Of a DNA stretch of 64,000 bases, positions 1 through 11,031 are shown piece by piece (positions within the stretch are counted from its first letter, which is position 1; each line of letters starts with the position of its first letter). The stretch is from Mycobacterium sp. ITM-2016-00318 (GTDB taxonomy: Bacteria > Actinomycetota > Actinomycetes > Mycobacteriales > Mycobacteriaceae): contig NZ_CP134400.1 of NCBI RefSeq assembly GCF_002968285.2, forward strand, positions 434,001 to 498,000. Direction: 5' to 3'. The notes below the pieces were generated by a model. It worked only from the letters and a program-made list of their open reading frames with translations, was not told the DNA's origin and did not search any database. A program made the position numbers and the translations under genes.

Positions 1-77
1 CCTGCCGGTGATACCGGGTGTCGCCGCCGCGGCGCCGTTGGCCGGTCGCTGAGGGCGGGCGGCCGCAGCGGCGGGCA

Positions 78-1049
78 TCAAGGAAAGTGCCAGATCACCC
101 TGGTCGCCAGGTAAAACACGACGGCCCAGAACGCCAGCGCGGCGGCGGCGATGACGATACCCCGCCGGTTGTTCCTGGCGGCAGGCACATTCGACGGTGG
201 TCGTAGCCAACGCTTCAGCAGCGGGTTGACGTAGTAGGGCATCGTCAGAAACGTCATGGCGAAGCTGGAGCACAGGTTCCCGACCAGCAGGTTGAGCCAC
301 AGCGGCATCTTCAACGGCCACAACAGCAGGGACAGCAACACCACCGTTGGATACAGGCCGACCCAAACCGCGATGGAGGTCTTCACATCCGACGGTGGGG
401 ACGCGTCAGACCGGTCGTCGTCGAATACGAACCAGCTGCCGAACGAGTTGTCGATGGTGCGGGAGTTGAAGTCGGCGAACTTCTCTCCCTCGGCCAGCAA
501 CTGCTTGCGTTGATCGGAGACAAGCCACCGGTCCAGGTCGGCGGCACTGTCATAACGGTAGAGAGCGGTCCACTCCTCCTGCACGCCGGGAACCGGGCGG
601 AAGAGCTCGGTGCCCCGGAAGCCGGGAAAGCCGCTCTCCGCCAACTTGAGCCGATCCTGCCAGGCGAGGAACTCCTCGACGTCCTGCTCACTCACGCGGT
701 GGCTGACTGCGACGGTCACCAGCGGGTCGGCCTGTCGTGTTCCGCCACCGAGTACCTGCTGGGTGCCGGGCCCCTCGAAGAACTGCTGGCCGACGGCGAG
801 CCGCTCCTGACGGGTGGCACTGTTGAGCCACGCCATGACATGCGGAATGGAGTCGAAGCGGTAGACGACCACCCATTCCGGTTGCACGGCCGTCGGTGGG
901 TTGATCTCGGCGGCAAGGAAACCCGGGTACTTGGAGGCTTCCCGGTTCAGATCCTTCTGCCATTCCTGGTAGGACTCTTCGGTGCCGGCGCGGACCTTCT
1001 GCCCGATGATGATCGTGGCGGTGGTGGCGGTGGAATCCTTGGTGTCCAT
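78..1049 (-). CDS. Double ABM-domain protein with C-terminal membrane segments
   Basis: A 323-residue protein with two antibiotic-biosynthesis-monooxygenase (ABM, ferredoxin-like fold) repeats, at about residues 10-100 and 108-205. Each carries the pattern of a Tyr/Phe-Trp stretch, then PGF, then a W-x-x-x-YRxDS strand (VVYRFDS in the first, ALYRYDS in the second). About three hydrophobic segments follow (roughly 225-247, 252-275, 298-318), so the ABM domains probably sit on the cytoplasmic face of the membrane. The start ATG overlaps the stop of the upstream molybdenum hydroxylase gene by one base (TGATG), so it is the last gene of that operon. ABM domains can be heme-degrading or quinone-forming monooxygenases, but many have no known activity. 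The family assignment is good; substrate and reaction are unknown. Confidence 0.85.
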   Translation of the reverse strand: MDTKDSTATTATIIIGQKVRAGTEESYQEWQKDLNREASKYPGFLAAEINPPTAVQPEWVVVYRFDSIPHVMAWLNSATRQERLAVGQQFFEGPGTQQVLGGGTRQADPLVTVAVSHRVSEQDVEEFLAWQDRLKLAESGFPGFRGTELFRPVPGVQEEWTALYRYDSAADLDRWLVSDQRKQLLAEGEKFADFNSRTIDNSFGSWFVFDDDRSDASPPSDVKTSIAVWVGLYPTVVLLSLLLWPLKMPLWLNLLVGNLCSSFAMTFLTMPYYVNPLLKRWLRPPSNVPAARNNRRGIVIAAAALAFWAVVFYLATRVIWHFP

Positions 1050-3766
1050 CAGTTGGCGGGGATCAATCTACTGTAGACGAGCCTGCGGTAGATCCGCTCG
1101 GGGGACAGCGGAAGTTCCCGGTAACGGACTCCGGTGGCGTCGGCAACCGCATTGGCCAGCGCCGGAGCCACCGGGTTGACGTTCGACTCCGCGATTCCCT
1201 TGGCGCCCATCGGGCCCACCGAGTCGGCCGTCTCGACGACGAGTACCTCGGTGCGCGGAATATCGGCGAAGGTGGGGATGCGGTAGTTGCGCAGGTTGGG
1301 ATTGACCATCACGCCGTCGGCGTCGACGTGGAAGTTCTCGGTCAGCGCGAACCCGATAGCCTGGGCAACGCCGCCCTCGATCTGCCCGCGCACCTGTGCC
1401 GGGTTGATCACGACACCGGCGTCGGTGGCGTGCACGCTGTAGAGGATGCGGATCTCGCCGGTCACCCTGTGCACGGCGATGCGGAAGCCGTGCGCGTTGG
1501 AGGTAACGCTGCGCGGCGATCCGTATGCCTTGCGCGACACCGTGAACGTCATATGTCGCTCACGCGCGGCCGCCATCAGCTCGCGCAGCGGCAGCGTGAC
1601 ATCACCGCACTGCACCGCGTCCTGATGCAGCGAGCATGCCGCGAGATCGACTCCGGTGTGGCGTGCGGCGAACCGCAGAATGGCATCGCGTAGTGCGGTC
1701 GAGGCCTTCTGCACGGCATTGCCCGACACGAACAGGCCCGCGCTGGCAAATGCGCCGGTGTCGAAGCCGGTCCTGTCGGTGTCGGACTGGACCAGCACGA
1801 CCCGCGTGGGGGTTGTGCCGAGCACGGTGGCCGCGATCTGCACGTGGGCCGTCGACGTGCCTTCGCCGAATTCGACCGTGCCGACAGCGATCTCGTAGAC
1901 GCCATCGTCACGAAGGGTGGCCCACGCATCCGAGATGTGTTCGGTGGGCGGCGCGGTTTCGTGGATGGAGCTGGCGGTACCGGTACCGACCAGCCAGTCA
2001 TCGCCGAGGGCGTGCCCGTTGCTGCTGCGCGTCAATGCGGCGTCGACCATGTCGATGCACGCGGTCAGGCCGTCTTCGGAGAAGGTCACATCGTCGGGAT
2101 GCTCGCCGATGGCCAGCAGCGCGTCACCGGGGCGGATCACGTTGCGCCGCCGGAACTCCAACGGGTCGAGGTCCAGCGCGAGCGCGAGCTCGGTTATCGC
2201 CGACTCGACGGCGAATGTCGGCTGCGTCATGCCGTAACCGCGCAGCGCGCCGCTGGGCACCGTGTTGGTGTAGACGGAGTACCCGTCGAACTTCTTGTTG
2301 GGACAACGGTATTGCATCACCGCGGCACCGCCGGCGAACAACGTCTCACCGCCGTGGTTGCCGTAGGCGCCGGTGTTCGACACGTTGCGGAAAGCCAGCG
2401 CGGTCAGCGTGCCGTCGGCTTTGGCGCCGAGCTTGACGGTGATCGTCATCGGATGCCGTGGCGACGCGGTGGTGAACTCCTCCTCGCGGGTGTACTCCCA
2501 GCAGACCGGCCGGCCGATGTCCATCGTCGCCATCGCGACCAGGTCCTCCGAGATCACCTCCTGCTTGCCGCCGAATCCGCCGCCGACCCGTTTGCAGAAC
2601 ACGCGCAGCTGATCGGGACGCAGGTCGAACAGGTGCGACAGCTTGAGTTTGCAGATCGACGGGGACTGTGAGCTCGTCCTCACGTGCAGCCTGCCGTCCT
2701 CCATCCACGCGATCGACCCGTGCGTCTCGAGATGGGCGTGCTGCACCCTTGGCGAGTGGTAGGTCGCCTCGTGAACGACGTCAGCTTCGGCGAAGCCCGC
2801 TGCCACATCGCCGATCTCCCCGTGCAGCTCGAGAAGGATGTTGTGCTCGGGGTCGACGATGAACGGGTCGTCTGCGCCGTGCAGTCGGGGCGCACCGTCG
2901 GCCATTGCCTCCTCGGGGTCGAATACGGCGGGCAGCACCTCGTAGTCGACCTTGACCTGCCTGCAGCCCTTCTCCGCGGCGCCGACCGAGTCCGCGACGA
3001 CGGCCACCACTCGCTGACCGGCGAACCGCATCAGGTCGTCGAGGATCATGGTGTCGTCGGGATCGACGAGATGGTCGGTGTGGATCGCGGTGTTGAACCG
3101 CTTCTGCGGCACGTCCTGCCAGGTGTAGACGCGGTGCACGCCGGGCACCGCAAGCGCGGCGGTCTTGTCGATCGACACGATGCGGGCATGCGCGTGCGGT
3201 GAGTGCAACACCTTGAGGTGAAGCATGCCGTCCATCTCGGTGTCCATCGTGTACTCGGCACGGCCGGTGACGACGTCGGTGCCCGCGGCCGCCGCCACGC
3301 TGGTGCCGACGGCCTCGCCGGGGGCGGCCTCCTCGATGTCGACGACCCCGTTGATCGCATCCTCGATCGCCCGGTAACCGGTGCAGCGGCACAGGTTTCC
3401 CTTCAGCGCGCGCGGCAGATCCCGCTTCTGCTCGTCGGTGAAGGTCGCCGACGTCATGATCATGCCCGCGGTGCAGAAGCCGCACTGGAAGCCGGGGGCG
3501 TCGCGGAACTGTCGCTGCAGGGGATGCAGCTCCTCCGGAGTGCCGAGGCCTTCGATCGTCGTCACCTCGCGGCCGTCGGCGCGGAAGGCGGGCGTGATGC
3601 AGCTGTGCACCGGATCGCCGTCGAGCCATACCGTGCATGCACCACAATCGCCTGCGTCGCAACCCTTTTTGACGCCACGCCAGCCCAGCGAGCGCACGAA
3701 GGTGCGAAGGCACTGCCCTGGCCGCGGCTCCTCATGGAAGGTCTCGCCGTTGACGGTGTAGCTCAT
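1049..3766 (-). CDS. Fused 2Fe-2S / molybdopterin subunit of a xanthine dehydrogenase-family hydroxylase
   Basis: A 905-residue molybdenum hydroxylase subunit in which the small iron-sulfur subunit is fused to the large Moco subunit. Residues 1-145 hold both 2Fe-2S clusters: Cys36, 41, 44 and 56 (plant-ferredoxin type) and Cys95, 98, 126 and 128 (GFC and CRC motifs). From about residue 150 the Moco-binding part follows, with RVGGGFGGKQ, GALRGYGMTQ and the C-terminal GAKGIAES segment, whose Glu aligns with the catalytic glutamate of xanthine dehydrogenases. The ATG overlaps the stop of the FAD-subunit gene (ATGA), which settles the start against a longer open frame upstream. The substrate is unproven; purines or N-heterocycles are likely for this family. 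An XdhC maturation gene lies at 19698. Confidence 0.9.
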   Translation of the reverse strand: MSYTVNGETFHEEPRPGQCLRTFVRSLGWRGVKKGCDAGDCGACTVWLDGDPVHSCITPAFRADGREVTTIEGLGTPEELHPLQRQFRDAPGFQCGFCTAGMIMTSATFTDEQKRDLPRALKGNLCRCTGYRAIEDAINGVVDIEEAAPGEAVGTSVAAAAGTDVVTGRAEYTMDTEMDGMLHLKVLHSPHAHARIVSIDKTAALAVPGVHRVYTWQDVPQKRFNTAIHTDHLVDPDDTMILDDLMRFAGQRVVAVVADSVGAAEKGCRQVKVDYEVLPAVFDPEEAMADGAPRLHGADDPFIVDPEHNILLELHGEIGDVAAGFAEADVVHEATYHSPRVQHAHLETHGSIAWMEDGRLHVRTSSQSPSICKLKLSHLFDLRPDQLRVFCKRVGGGFGGKQEVISEDLVAMATMDIGRPVCWEYTREEEFTTASPRHPMTITVKLGAKADGTLTALAFRNVSNTGAYGNHGGETLFAGGAAVMQYRCPNKKFDGYSVYTNTVPSGALRGYGMTQPTFAVESAITELALALDLDPLEFRRRNVIRPGDALLAIGEHPDDVTFSEDGLTACIDMVDAALTRSSNGHALGDDWLVGTGTASSIHETAPPTEHISDAWATLRDDGVYEIAVGTVEFGEGTSTAHVQIAATVLGTTPTRVVLVQSDTDRTGFDTGAFASAGLFVSGNAVQKASTALRDAILRFAARHTGVDLAACSLHQDAVQCGDVTLPLRELMAAARERHMTFTVSRKAYGSPRSVTSNAHGFRIAVHRVTGEIRILYSVHATDAGVVINPAQVRGQIEGGVAQAIGFALTENFHVDADGVMVNPNLRNYRIPTFADIPRTEVLVVETADSVGPMGAKGIAESNVNPVAPALANAVADATGVRYRELPLSPERIYRRLVYSRLIPAN

Positions 3767-4569
3767 GCGGCCAGCTCCGTCCGGATCTCCTCTGCGAAGT
3801 GCTTGGCCAGATGTCGCCGGTGGTCGGGTGTGCCGTTCGGGTCGTCGAACCAGATCTGCTCGGGCAGCGAGTCGATACTGTGCTGCAGCGCGTCGGTGTC
3901 GGGTACGGCGTCGAACGCGAGTCGCACCGGGCGCGTCGTGCCCGCGGTGATGGTCAGTCCGAAACCGCCGTCGGCCTGCGTGGCGATCATGAAGATGGTC
4001 GACCGGCCCAGCTTGGTCAGCGTGAATCGCCGGTGGGTGTTCCGCTTCCGAAGCGCAGCGGCCGGGATGTCGATCTTCCGCAGCAGTTCGCCGGGCGCGA
4101 GGATGTTCTGGTGGTTGCCGGTGACGAAATCGGCGGCGTCGACGGTGCGCTCGGACCCGTCGGTGGACTGCAGCGTATAGGAGGCTTCGAGCGCGACCGT
4201 CATGGTGATCATCGGTCCCGCGGGGAGTGACATGGCGATGTTGCCGCCGACCGTCGCGGTGTTCCATACCTTGAACGATGCGAGGAAGGCCTCGCAGCTG
4301 GTTCGGAACAGCGGCGCGGCCGCCCAATCGCCTGGTGCCCGGTACCCGTAGAGGGCAGCAATGGTGCACATCGCGCCGATTTCGAGGCCGTCGTCCGTCG
4401 CGATCAGACCGTCCCAGCCCAGGGGAACCAGGTCGATCAGGCGGCGCAGATCAGGTTGCTGATCGGAGAAAAGCCAGGTCCCTCCCGCCAACCAGGCGTC
4501 GCCCTCGCGCCAGTCGCCCGGCAGCTCGGACGGGTGCCGGACAACCTCGGTGATCGTGTTGACGTCCAC
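3763..4569 (-). CDS. FAD-binding subunit of the molybdenum hydroxylase
   Basis: A 268-residue FAD subunit of the CO dehydrogenase/xanthine dehydrogenase medium-chain family. The two FAD-contacting motifs are visible: AGGTWLF near residue 30 and TATVGGNIA near residue 100, followed by the C-terminal CO_deh_flav_C region. It passes electrons from the 2Fe-2S clusters of the neighbouring subunit to an external acceptor. It is the first gene of a three-gene minus-strand operon and overlaps the next gene by four bases (ATGA). The start is GTG, with a GAAGGG ribosome-binding site about eight bases upstream. Confidence 0.9.
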   Translation of the reverse strand: MDVNTITEVVRHPSELPGDWREGDAWLAGGTWLFSDQQPDLRRLIDLVPLGWDGLIATDDGLEIGAMCTIAALYGYRAPGDWAAAPLFRTSCEAFLASFKVWNTATVGGNIAMSLPAGPMITMTVALEASYTLQSTDGSERTVDAADFVTGNHQNILAPGELLRKIDIPAAALRKRNTHRRFTLTKLGRSTIFMIATQADGGFGLTITAGTTRPVRLAFDAVPDTDALQHSIDSLPEQIWFDDPNGTPDHRRHLAKHFAEEIRTELAA

Positions 4570-4729
4570 GTCAATGCCCTTCAGAGGATGGGAGGCAGCA
4601 CGTTGGGGCCGGCGAAGCCGACGTCGCTGACTTTAGGCGGTCGACGCCGTGACCACGGGTAGTTGACGTGTTTGCAGCGCGCCGGCTAGCAAGCGGCTGG
4701 GCTGTACAAAGAAATCCAAAAAAGTCAGA

Positions 4730-4750
4730 CTTGAGCGGAACAGACTCAAC
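4730..4750 (+). promoter_or_regulatory. HAIR operator (HspR-binding inverted repeat) upstream of clpB
   Basis: CTTGAGC, seven bases, ACTCAAC. This differs by one base per arm from the HspR-associated inverted repeat CTTGAGT-N7-ACTCAAG. HspR is known to repress clpB, the hsp70 operon and acr2 in M. tuberculosis. The site lies 57-77 bases upstream of the clpB GTG and overlaps the -35 element of the SigH-like promoter annotated here. Confidence 0.85.
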
Positions 4751-4762
4751 CTTGACTGCGTT
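4737..4762 (+). promoter_or_regulatory. SigH-type promoter of clpB
   Basis: GGAACA at 4737-4742, 17 bases, then GTT at 4760-4762. This fits the mycobacterial SigH (and SigE-like) consensus GGAAYA-N16-18-GTT. The implied start near 4770 leaves a leader of about 35 bases, and the GGAGG ribosome-binding site at 4798-4802 sits correctly for the GTG at 4807. SigH control of clpB is reported in M. tuberculosis. The promoter call itself is by pattern only. Confidence 0.7.
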
Positions 4763-4806
4763 GAGCCTTAAGACAAGCATTTCCCTATCCGTAGATCGGA
4801 GGTGTC

Positions 4807-7353
<2,547 letters not shown>

Positions 7354-7363
7354 AAGAACCGTT

Positions 7364-7417
7364 GAGACTGCGGTCGGATCGCGATTTCGCTTCGGGACGC
7401 GATCCCGTCGCAGTTTC
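7364..7417. terminator. Nested hairpin between clpB and the convergent crotonase gene
   Basis: GAGACTGCG (7364-7372) pairs with CGCAGTTTC (7409-7417) using one G-T wobble. Inside it GGATCGCG (7376-7383) pairs with CGCGATCC (7398-7405); a 3-nt by 3-nt interior loop separates the two stems. It lies 11 bases after the clpB stop and 7 bases before the stop of the opposing gene, so it probably ends transcription from both sides. There is no U-tract, as is usual in mycobacteria. Confidence 0.65.
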
Positions 7418-7423
7418 GCGTTT

Positions 7424-8248
7424 CTAGCCCGGCCTGATCTCGCCGCGTTCGAAAGCGCGGGTCTGGGCGCCAGCGTCGATGATCCGCTGCAGCCGTTCGC
7501 GAGCGACCGGCTGGGCAAGGGCTTCGCGCATCAGCTGATCCTCGATGCGCAGACCGGTAGTCAGATCGGTCTGCGCATCGAGCGCGACGTCGACCGCCCG
7601 TTTGGCCGCGGCGATGGCCGTCGGAGGGCACGACGCGATGCGGGTGGCGAGCTTGTCGACGAACCGCCTCAGCTCGTCGGCGGGCAGCGTGCGGTCGACA
7701 TAGCCCCACGCCTCGGCGGTTTCGGCATCGATGTCCCGGCAGCCGAGGATGACTTCGAGTGCCCGGCTGCGACCGATCAGGCGAGGGAGGCGCTGCGTGC
7801 CGCCGCCGCCGGGGATGATCCCGACCGCCGCCTCGGGATGGCCGAGGACCGTTGTGCCGAGTGCGGCGTAACGCATGTCGAACGCCATCGCGAATTCGCA
7901 GCCACCGCCGCGGGCGGTGCCCTCGATGACGGCGATGGTCGCGACGGGCAGCGTGCGGAACTTCTCCGTCATGGCGTGGAACACCGATAGCTCGTCGTGC
8001 AGGGCCGTGTCGCCGATCGGCAGGTTCATGATGAGGCCGACATCGGCGTGCGCTATGAAGAACTGCGGGTCGGCGGAGTCGACAATGAGCACGCGCAGTT
8101 CGTCGTCGGCTGCGACTTCCGTTGCGAGGCGGTCGATCTCACTCATCAAACCCACATCGAGCAGGTTGATCGGCGGATGGTCGATGGTCGCGCGGCAAAT
8201 TCCGCGCTCGACCGTCAGGTGCAGAAACCGGTAGTCGTCGTAGGCCAT
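7424..8248 (-). CDS. Enoyl-CoA hydratase/isomerase (crotonase) family protein
   Basis: A 274-residue crotonase-fold protein. The segment ARGGGCEFAMAFD supplies one of the two active-site glutamates and the oxyanion-hole glycines; GHPEAAVGIIPGGGGTQ supplies the second, so hydratase chemistry is possible. The first oxyanion segment reads HADVG rather than the usual GADL/GGDL. I chose the ATG at 8246-8248 (MAYDDYRF), because the first conserved strand begins right after it and the longer open frame upstream has no family resemblance. The CoA substrate cannot be told from sequence. It is a single gene convergent with clpB. Confidence 0.8.
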   Translation of the reverse strand: MAYDDYRFLHLTVERGICRATIDHPPINLLDVGLMSEIDRLATEVAADDELRVLIVDSADPQFFIAHADVGLIMNLPIGDTALHDELSVFHAMTEKFRTLPVATIAVIEGTARGGGCEFAMAFDMRYAALGTTVLGHPEAAVGIIPGGGGTQRLPRLIGRSRALEVILGCRDIDAETAEAWGYVDRTLPADELRRFVDKLATRIASCPPTAIAAAKRAVDVALDAQTDLTTGLRIEDQLMREALAQPVARERLQRIIDAGAQTRAFERGEIRPG

Positions 8249-8337
8249 GAACAGAGACGCTATGCGACCCGGATCACAAACTGACGTTTCCGCTGGAACG
8301 GCTTTGGCTACTCCTCGCATTGACGAGGAGGTCAGAA

Positions 8338-8937
8338 ATGTCGGAGTGGTTGTGGATCGTGATCGCGATTCTGGTGGTTGTCGGACTCGCGATCCTGGTG
8401 TGGTCGATGAGCCGCCGAAAAAGGCGGTCGGCTCGGCTGAAGGAACACTTCGGACCGGAGTACGAACGGACCGTCGACGAACTGGGTGAAGAGCGGGCCG
8501 CGGAAGCCGAACTGCTGCAACGGGAGAGGAAGCACAAGAAACTCGACATCATCGAGCTGACGCCGGAGGCACGCCAGGAGCACGCGGCGACGTGGCACAA
8601 GGTGCAGGCCGATTTCGTCGATGCGCCGTCCGAGGCGGTCGGGCAAGCGGAGCGCCTGGTGACGCGGGTCATGCGGGAGCGCGGCTACCCGATCGACGAC
8701 TTCGAGCAGCGCGCCGCCGACATCTCTGTCGACCACCCCGACGTTGTCGACAACTACCGCAGCGCGCACTCGATCTATCAGTCACACCACAACGGTCAGA
8801 TCGAAACCGAAGCGGCGCGACAGGCATTCGTGCACTACCGCGCCCTCTTCGACCGGTTGCTTGGATCGGATTCCGGCACCGAGAAGCAGGTTCAGACCGA
8901 CAATCATTTCAGGAGGCAGACGCATGACCACGCATGA
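8338..8937 (+). CDS. Membrane-anchored protein of unknown function (related to the next gene)
   Basis: A 199-residue protein with one N-terminal transmembrane helix (about 4-23), then an Arg/Lys-rich stretch (RRKRR) and a long charged helical region (about 30-85). The C-terminal part (about 85-190) contains the pattern W-x-x-VQA-x-FVD-x-P and ends in YRALFDRLL. The same pattern is found in the protein of the next gene, which overlaps this one by 14 bases. The start is ATG with GAGGAGG seven bases upstream. I recognise similar predicted proteins in mycobacteria and other actinobacteria but no established function. The orientation suggests the C-terminal domain is cytoplasmic. Confidence 0.8.
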   Translation: MSEWLWIVIAILVVVGLAILVWSMSRRKRRSARLKEHFGPEYERTVDELGEERAAEAELLQRERKHKKLDIIELTPEARQEHAATWHKVQADFVDAPSEAVGQAERLVTRVMRERGYPIDDFEQRAADISVDHPDVVDNYRSAHSIYQSHHNGQIETEAARQAFVHYRALFDRLLGSDSGTEKQVQTDNHFRRQTHDHA

Positions 8938-9352
8938 GACTCAGCCCGCGACGATGGACACGACAGCCCGGCTGAACCGGGGTGCGGCGCCGAGCTCGGA
9001 GCCGGTCGAGCAGGCGCGGGAGCCGCAGAATCTGGCCGAGTCGACGTCCGCGGCCGGACCGGCTCATGCGGCAGGCTCATCCGACCAGACGCTGTTCGGC
9101 GACGGTGAGCTGTCGGGCTTCCACGCGCGGTGGACCGAGGTGCAGGCGGCGTTCGTCGACGATCCGCGCGACTGCGTGCAGAAGGCCGACGGCTTGGTGT
9201 CCGACGTCGTCGACCGGCTGACGGCCGGCTTCGCGCAGGCGCGTGCCGGGCTGGAGGAGCAGTGGAGTCGCGGCGAACAGGTCTCGACCGAGGACCTTCG
9301 CCTGGCCCTTCAGCGTTATCGCGACTTCTTCGAGCGCCTACTCGCGATTTGA
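8924..9352 (+). CDS. Soluble partner of the preceding protein, unknown function
   Basis: A 142-residue protein without a membrane segment. Residues 1-55 are low-complexity (Ala, Pro, Ser, Glu) and probably disordered. Residues 60-142 repeat the pattern of the previous protein: W-x-x-VQA-x-FVD-x-P, a spaced LV, then YRDFFERLL at the C-terminus. Its ATG lies inside the end of the upstream gene, with AGGAGG (8912-8917) as ribosome-binding site, so translation is coupled. The shared domain suggests duplication and possibly a heteromeric pair. No catalytic motif is visible. Confidence 0.78.
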   Translation: MTTHETQPATMDTTARLNRGAAPSSEPVEQAREPQNLAESTSAAGPAHAAGSSDQTLFGDGELSGFHARWTEVQAAFVDDPRDCVQKADGLVSDVVDRLTAGFAQARAGLEEQWSRGEQVSTEDLRLALQRYRDFFERLLAI

Positions 9353-9446
9353 GCCGTGGCCAGAGGGGCCGCTGAAGCCATGCGTAACGGGGTTGTGACC
9401 CGCTCGAGTTCTGGTATATGGGCGACCGCCAAGTAGGCTATGGGTA

Positions 9447-10235
9447 ATGGTTCCCCTCTGGTTCACGCTGTCCGCGCTCTGTTTCGTGGGTGCGGCCGTG
9501 CTTCTGTACGTCGACATCGACCGTCGGCGCGGTCTGGGGCGTCGCCGCAAGTCGTGGGCGAAATCGCACGGCTTCGACTACGAGCACGCGTCCGACGACC
9601 TCATCACGCGGTGGAAGCGCGGGGTGATGTCGACTGTCGGCGACGTCAGCGCCAAGAACGTCGTGCTCGGCCAGATCCGCGGCGAGGCGGTGTTCATCTT
9701 CGATCTCGAAGACGTCGCCACCGTGATCGCCCTGCACCGCAAGGTCGGCACGAACGTGGTCGTCGATCTGCGGCTCAAGGGCATCAAGGAGCCCCGCGAG
9801 AACGACATCTGGCTGCTCGGCGCGATCGGCCCGCGGATGGTCTACTCCACCAACCTCGACGCGGCGCGGCGCGCCTGCGACCGGCGGATGGTGACGTTCG
9901 CCCACACCGCGCCCGACTGCGCCGAGATCATGTGGAACGAGCAGAACTGGACGCTGGTCAGCATGCCCGTCACCAGCACGCGCGCCCAGTGGGACGAGGG
10001 CCTGCGCACCGTGCGGCAGTTCAACGACCTGCTTCGGGTGCTGCCCCCGGTTCCGCAGACCGGTGCAGGCGCCGCGACGGGCCAGCCCGCCCGCCCCGCC
10101 GCAGCGCCAGGGCGTCCGGTCACGCCGGCCCCCACCGAGGCCCGCTATGCACAGCCGCGGGCCGACCGGTCCGACCCGGCGATCCGCCGCCCACCACCGC
10201 GAAACGGCCGCCAGTCACCGCACTATCAGCGGTAA
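9447..10235 (+). CDS. ttfA: TtfA-like trehalose monomycolate transport factor (Rv0383c homologue)
   Basis: A 262-residue protein with one N-terminal transmembrane helix (about 3-23), a basic stretch (DRRRGLGRRRK), a soluble domain (about 30-190) and a Pro/Ala/Arg-rich, probably disordered tail. Its position two genes after clpB, near an Rv0381c-like lipoprotein and an Rv0380c-like RNA methyltransferase, matches Rv0383c. Rv0383c (MSMEG_0736) was named TtfA, an essential accessory of the MmpL3 mycolate flippase. The identification rests on architecture and gene order. A TAGGCT -10-like element at 9434-9439 lies seven bases before the ATG. Confidence 0.8.
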   Translation: MVPLWFTLSALCFVGAAVLLYVDIDRRRGLGRRRKSWAKSHGFDYEHASDDLITRWKRGVMSTVGDVSAKNVVLGQIRGEAVFIFDLEDVATVIALHRKVGTNVVVDLRLKGIKEPRENDIWLLGAIGPRMVYSTNLDAARRACDRRMVTFAHTAPDCAEIMWNEQNWTLVSMPVTSTRAQWDEGLRTVRQFNDLLRVLPPVPQTGAGAATGQPARPAAAPGRPVTPAPTEARYAQPRADRSDPAIRRPPPRNGRQSPHYQR

Positions 10236-10248
10236 GTAACCTCATCGC

Positions 10249-11025
10249 ATGCCGCGTCCTGTCGCTTTGATCACCGGACCGACATCCGGTCTGGGTGCCT
10301 GCTTCGCGCGGCGCTACGCCATCGACGGCTATGACCTGGTGTTGGTGGCCCGTGACGTCCCTCGGCTGGAGGCACTGGCCGCCGAATTGCACGACGAGGC
10401 GGGCGCGACGGTCGAGGTGCTGCCTGCCGACCTCGCCGACGCGGCCGATCGTGCCAAGGTCGCCGACCGGTTGTCCGCGGGCGTGCGGGTGCTGGTCAAC
10501 AACGCAGGCTTCGGCACCTCCGGAGAGTTCTGGACAGCCAGCCTCGATGTGCTGCAGAGCCAGCTCGATGTCAACGTCACCGCCGTCATGCAGTTGACCC
10601 ACGCCGCGCTGCCGCCGATGCTCGACGCGGGCGAGGGCACCGTCATCAACGTCGCCAGCGTGGCGGGGCTGCTCCCAGGCCGCGGGTCGACGTACTCGGC
10701 GTCCAAAGCATGGGTGGTCTCGTTCAGCGAGGGCCTGGCGAACGGTCTCGGCGGCACCGGAGTCGGCGTGCACGCGCTGTGTCCCGGCTTCGTGCGCACC
10801 GAATTCCACGAGCGCGCGGGCATCGAGATGGACGGTACCCCGTCGTTCCTGTGGCTCGAGGTGGACGACGTCGTGCGCGACTGCCTGGCCGACGCCGCGA
10901 GGGGCAACGTCGTCATCGTGCCCGGCGTGCAGTACAAGGCGCTGACCACCGCGGGCCGGCTGGTGCCGCGAAACCTGGTGCGGCGCATCAACAAGACGGT
11001 GGCCAAGGGCCGTGGCCGTACCTGA
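10249..11025 (+). CDS. Short-chain dehydrogenase/reductase
   Basis: A 258-residue classical SDR. It shows the cofactor motif TGPTSGLG near residue 9, LVNNAGFG near 82, the catalytic serine in NVASVAG and the YSASK pair (YxxxK) near 145. The C-terminal 30 residues are basic. It starts 13 bases after the TtfA-like gene, so it is probably co-transcribed. In M. tuberculosis the corresponding slot is occupied by pyrE, as I recall, and no pyrE is present here. Substrate unknown. Confidence 0.85.
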   Translation: MPRPVALITGPTSGLGACFARRYAIDGYDLVLVARDVPRLEALAAELHDEAGATVEVLPADLADAADRAKVADRLSAGVRVLVNNAGFGTSGEFWTASLDVLQSQLDVNVTAVMQLTHAALPPMLDAGEGTVINVASVAGLLPGRGSTYSASKAWVVSFSEGLANGLGGTGVGVHALCPGFVRTEFHERAGIEMDGTPSFLWLEVDDVVRDCLADAARGNVVIVPGVQYKALTTAGRLVPRNLVRRINKTVAKGRGRT

Positions 11026-11031
11026 GTCTCG

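Noticed and set aside
1..77. Gene or RNA at the left edge
   Set aside because: Only GC-rich sequence with no frame, hairpin or RNA signature that I could support.
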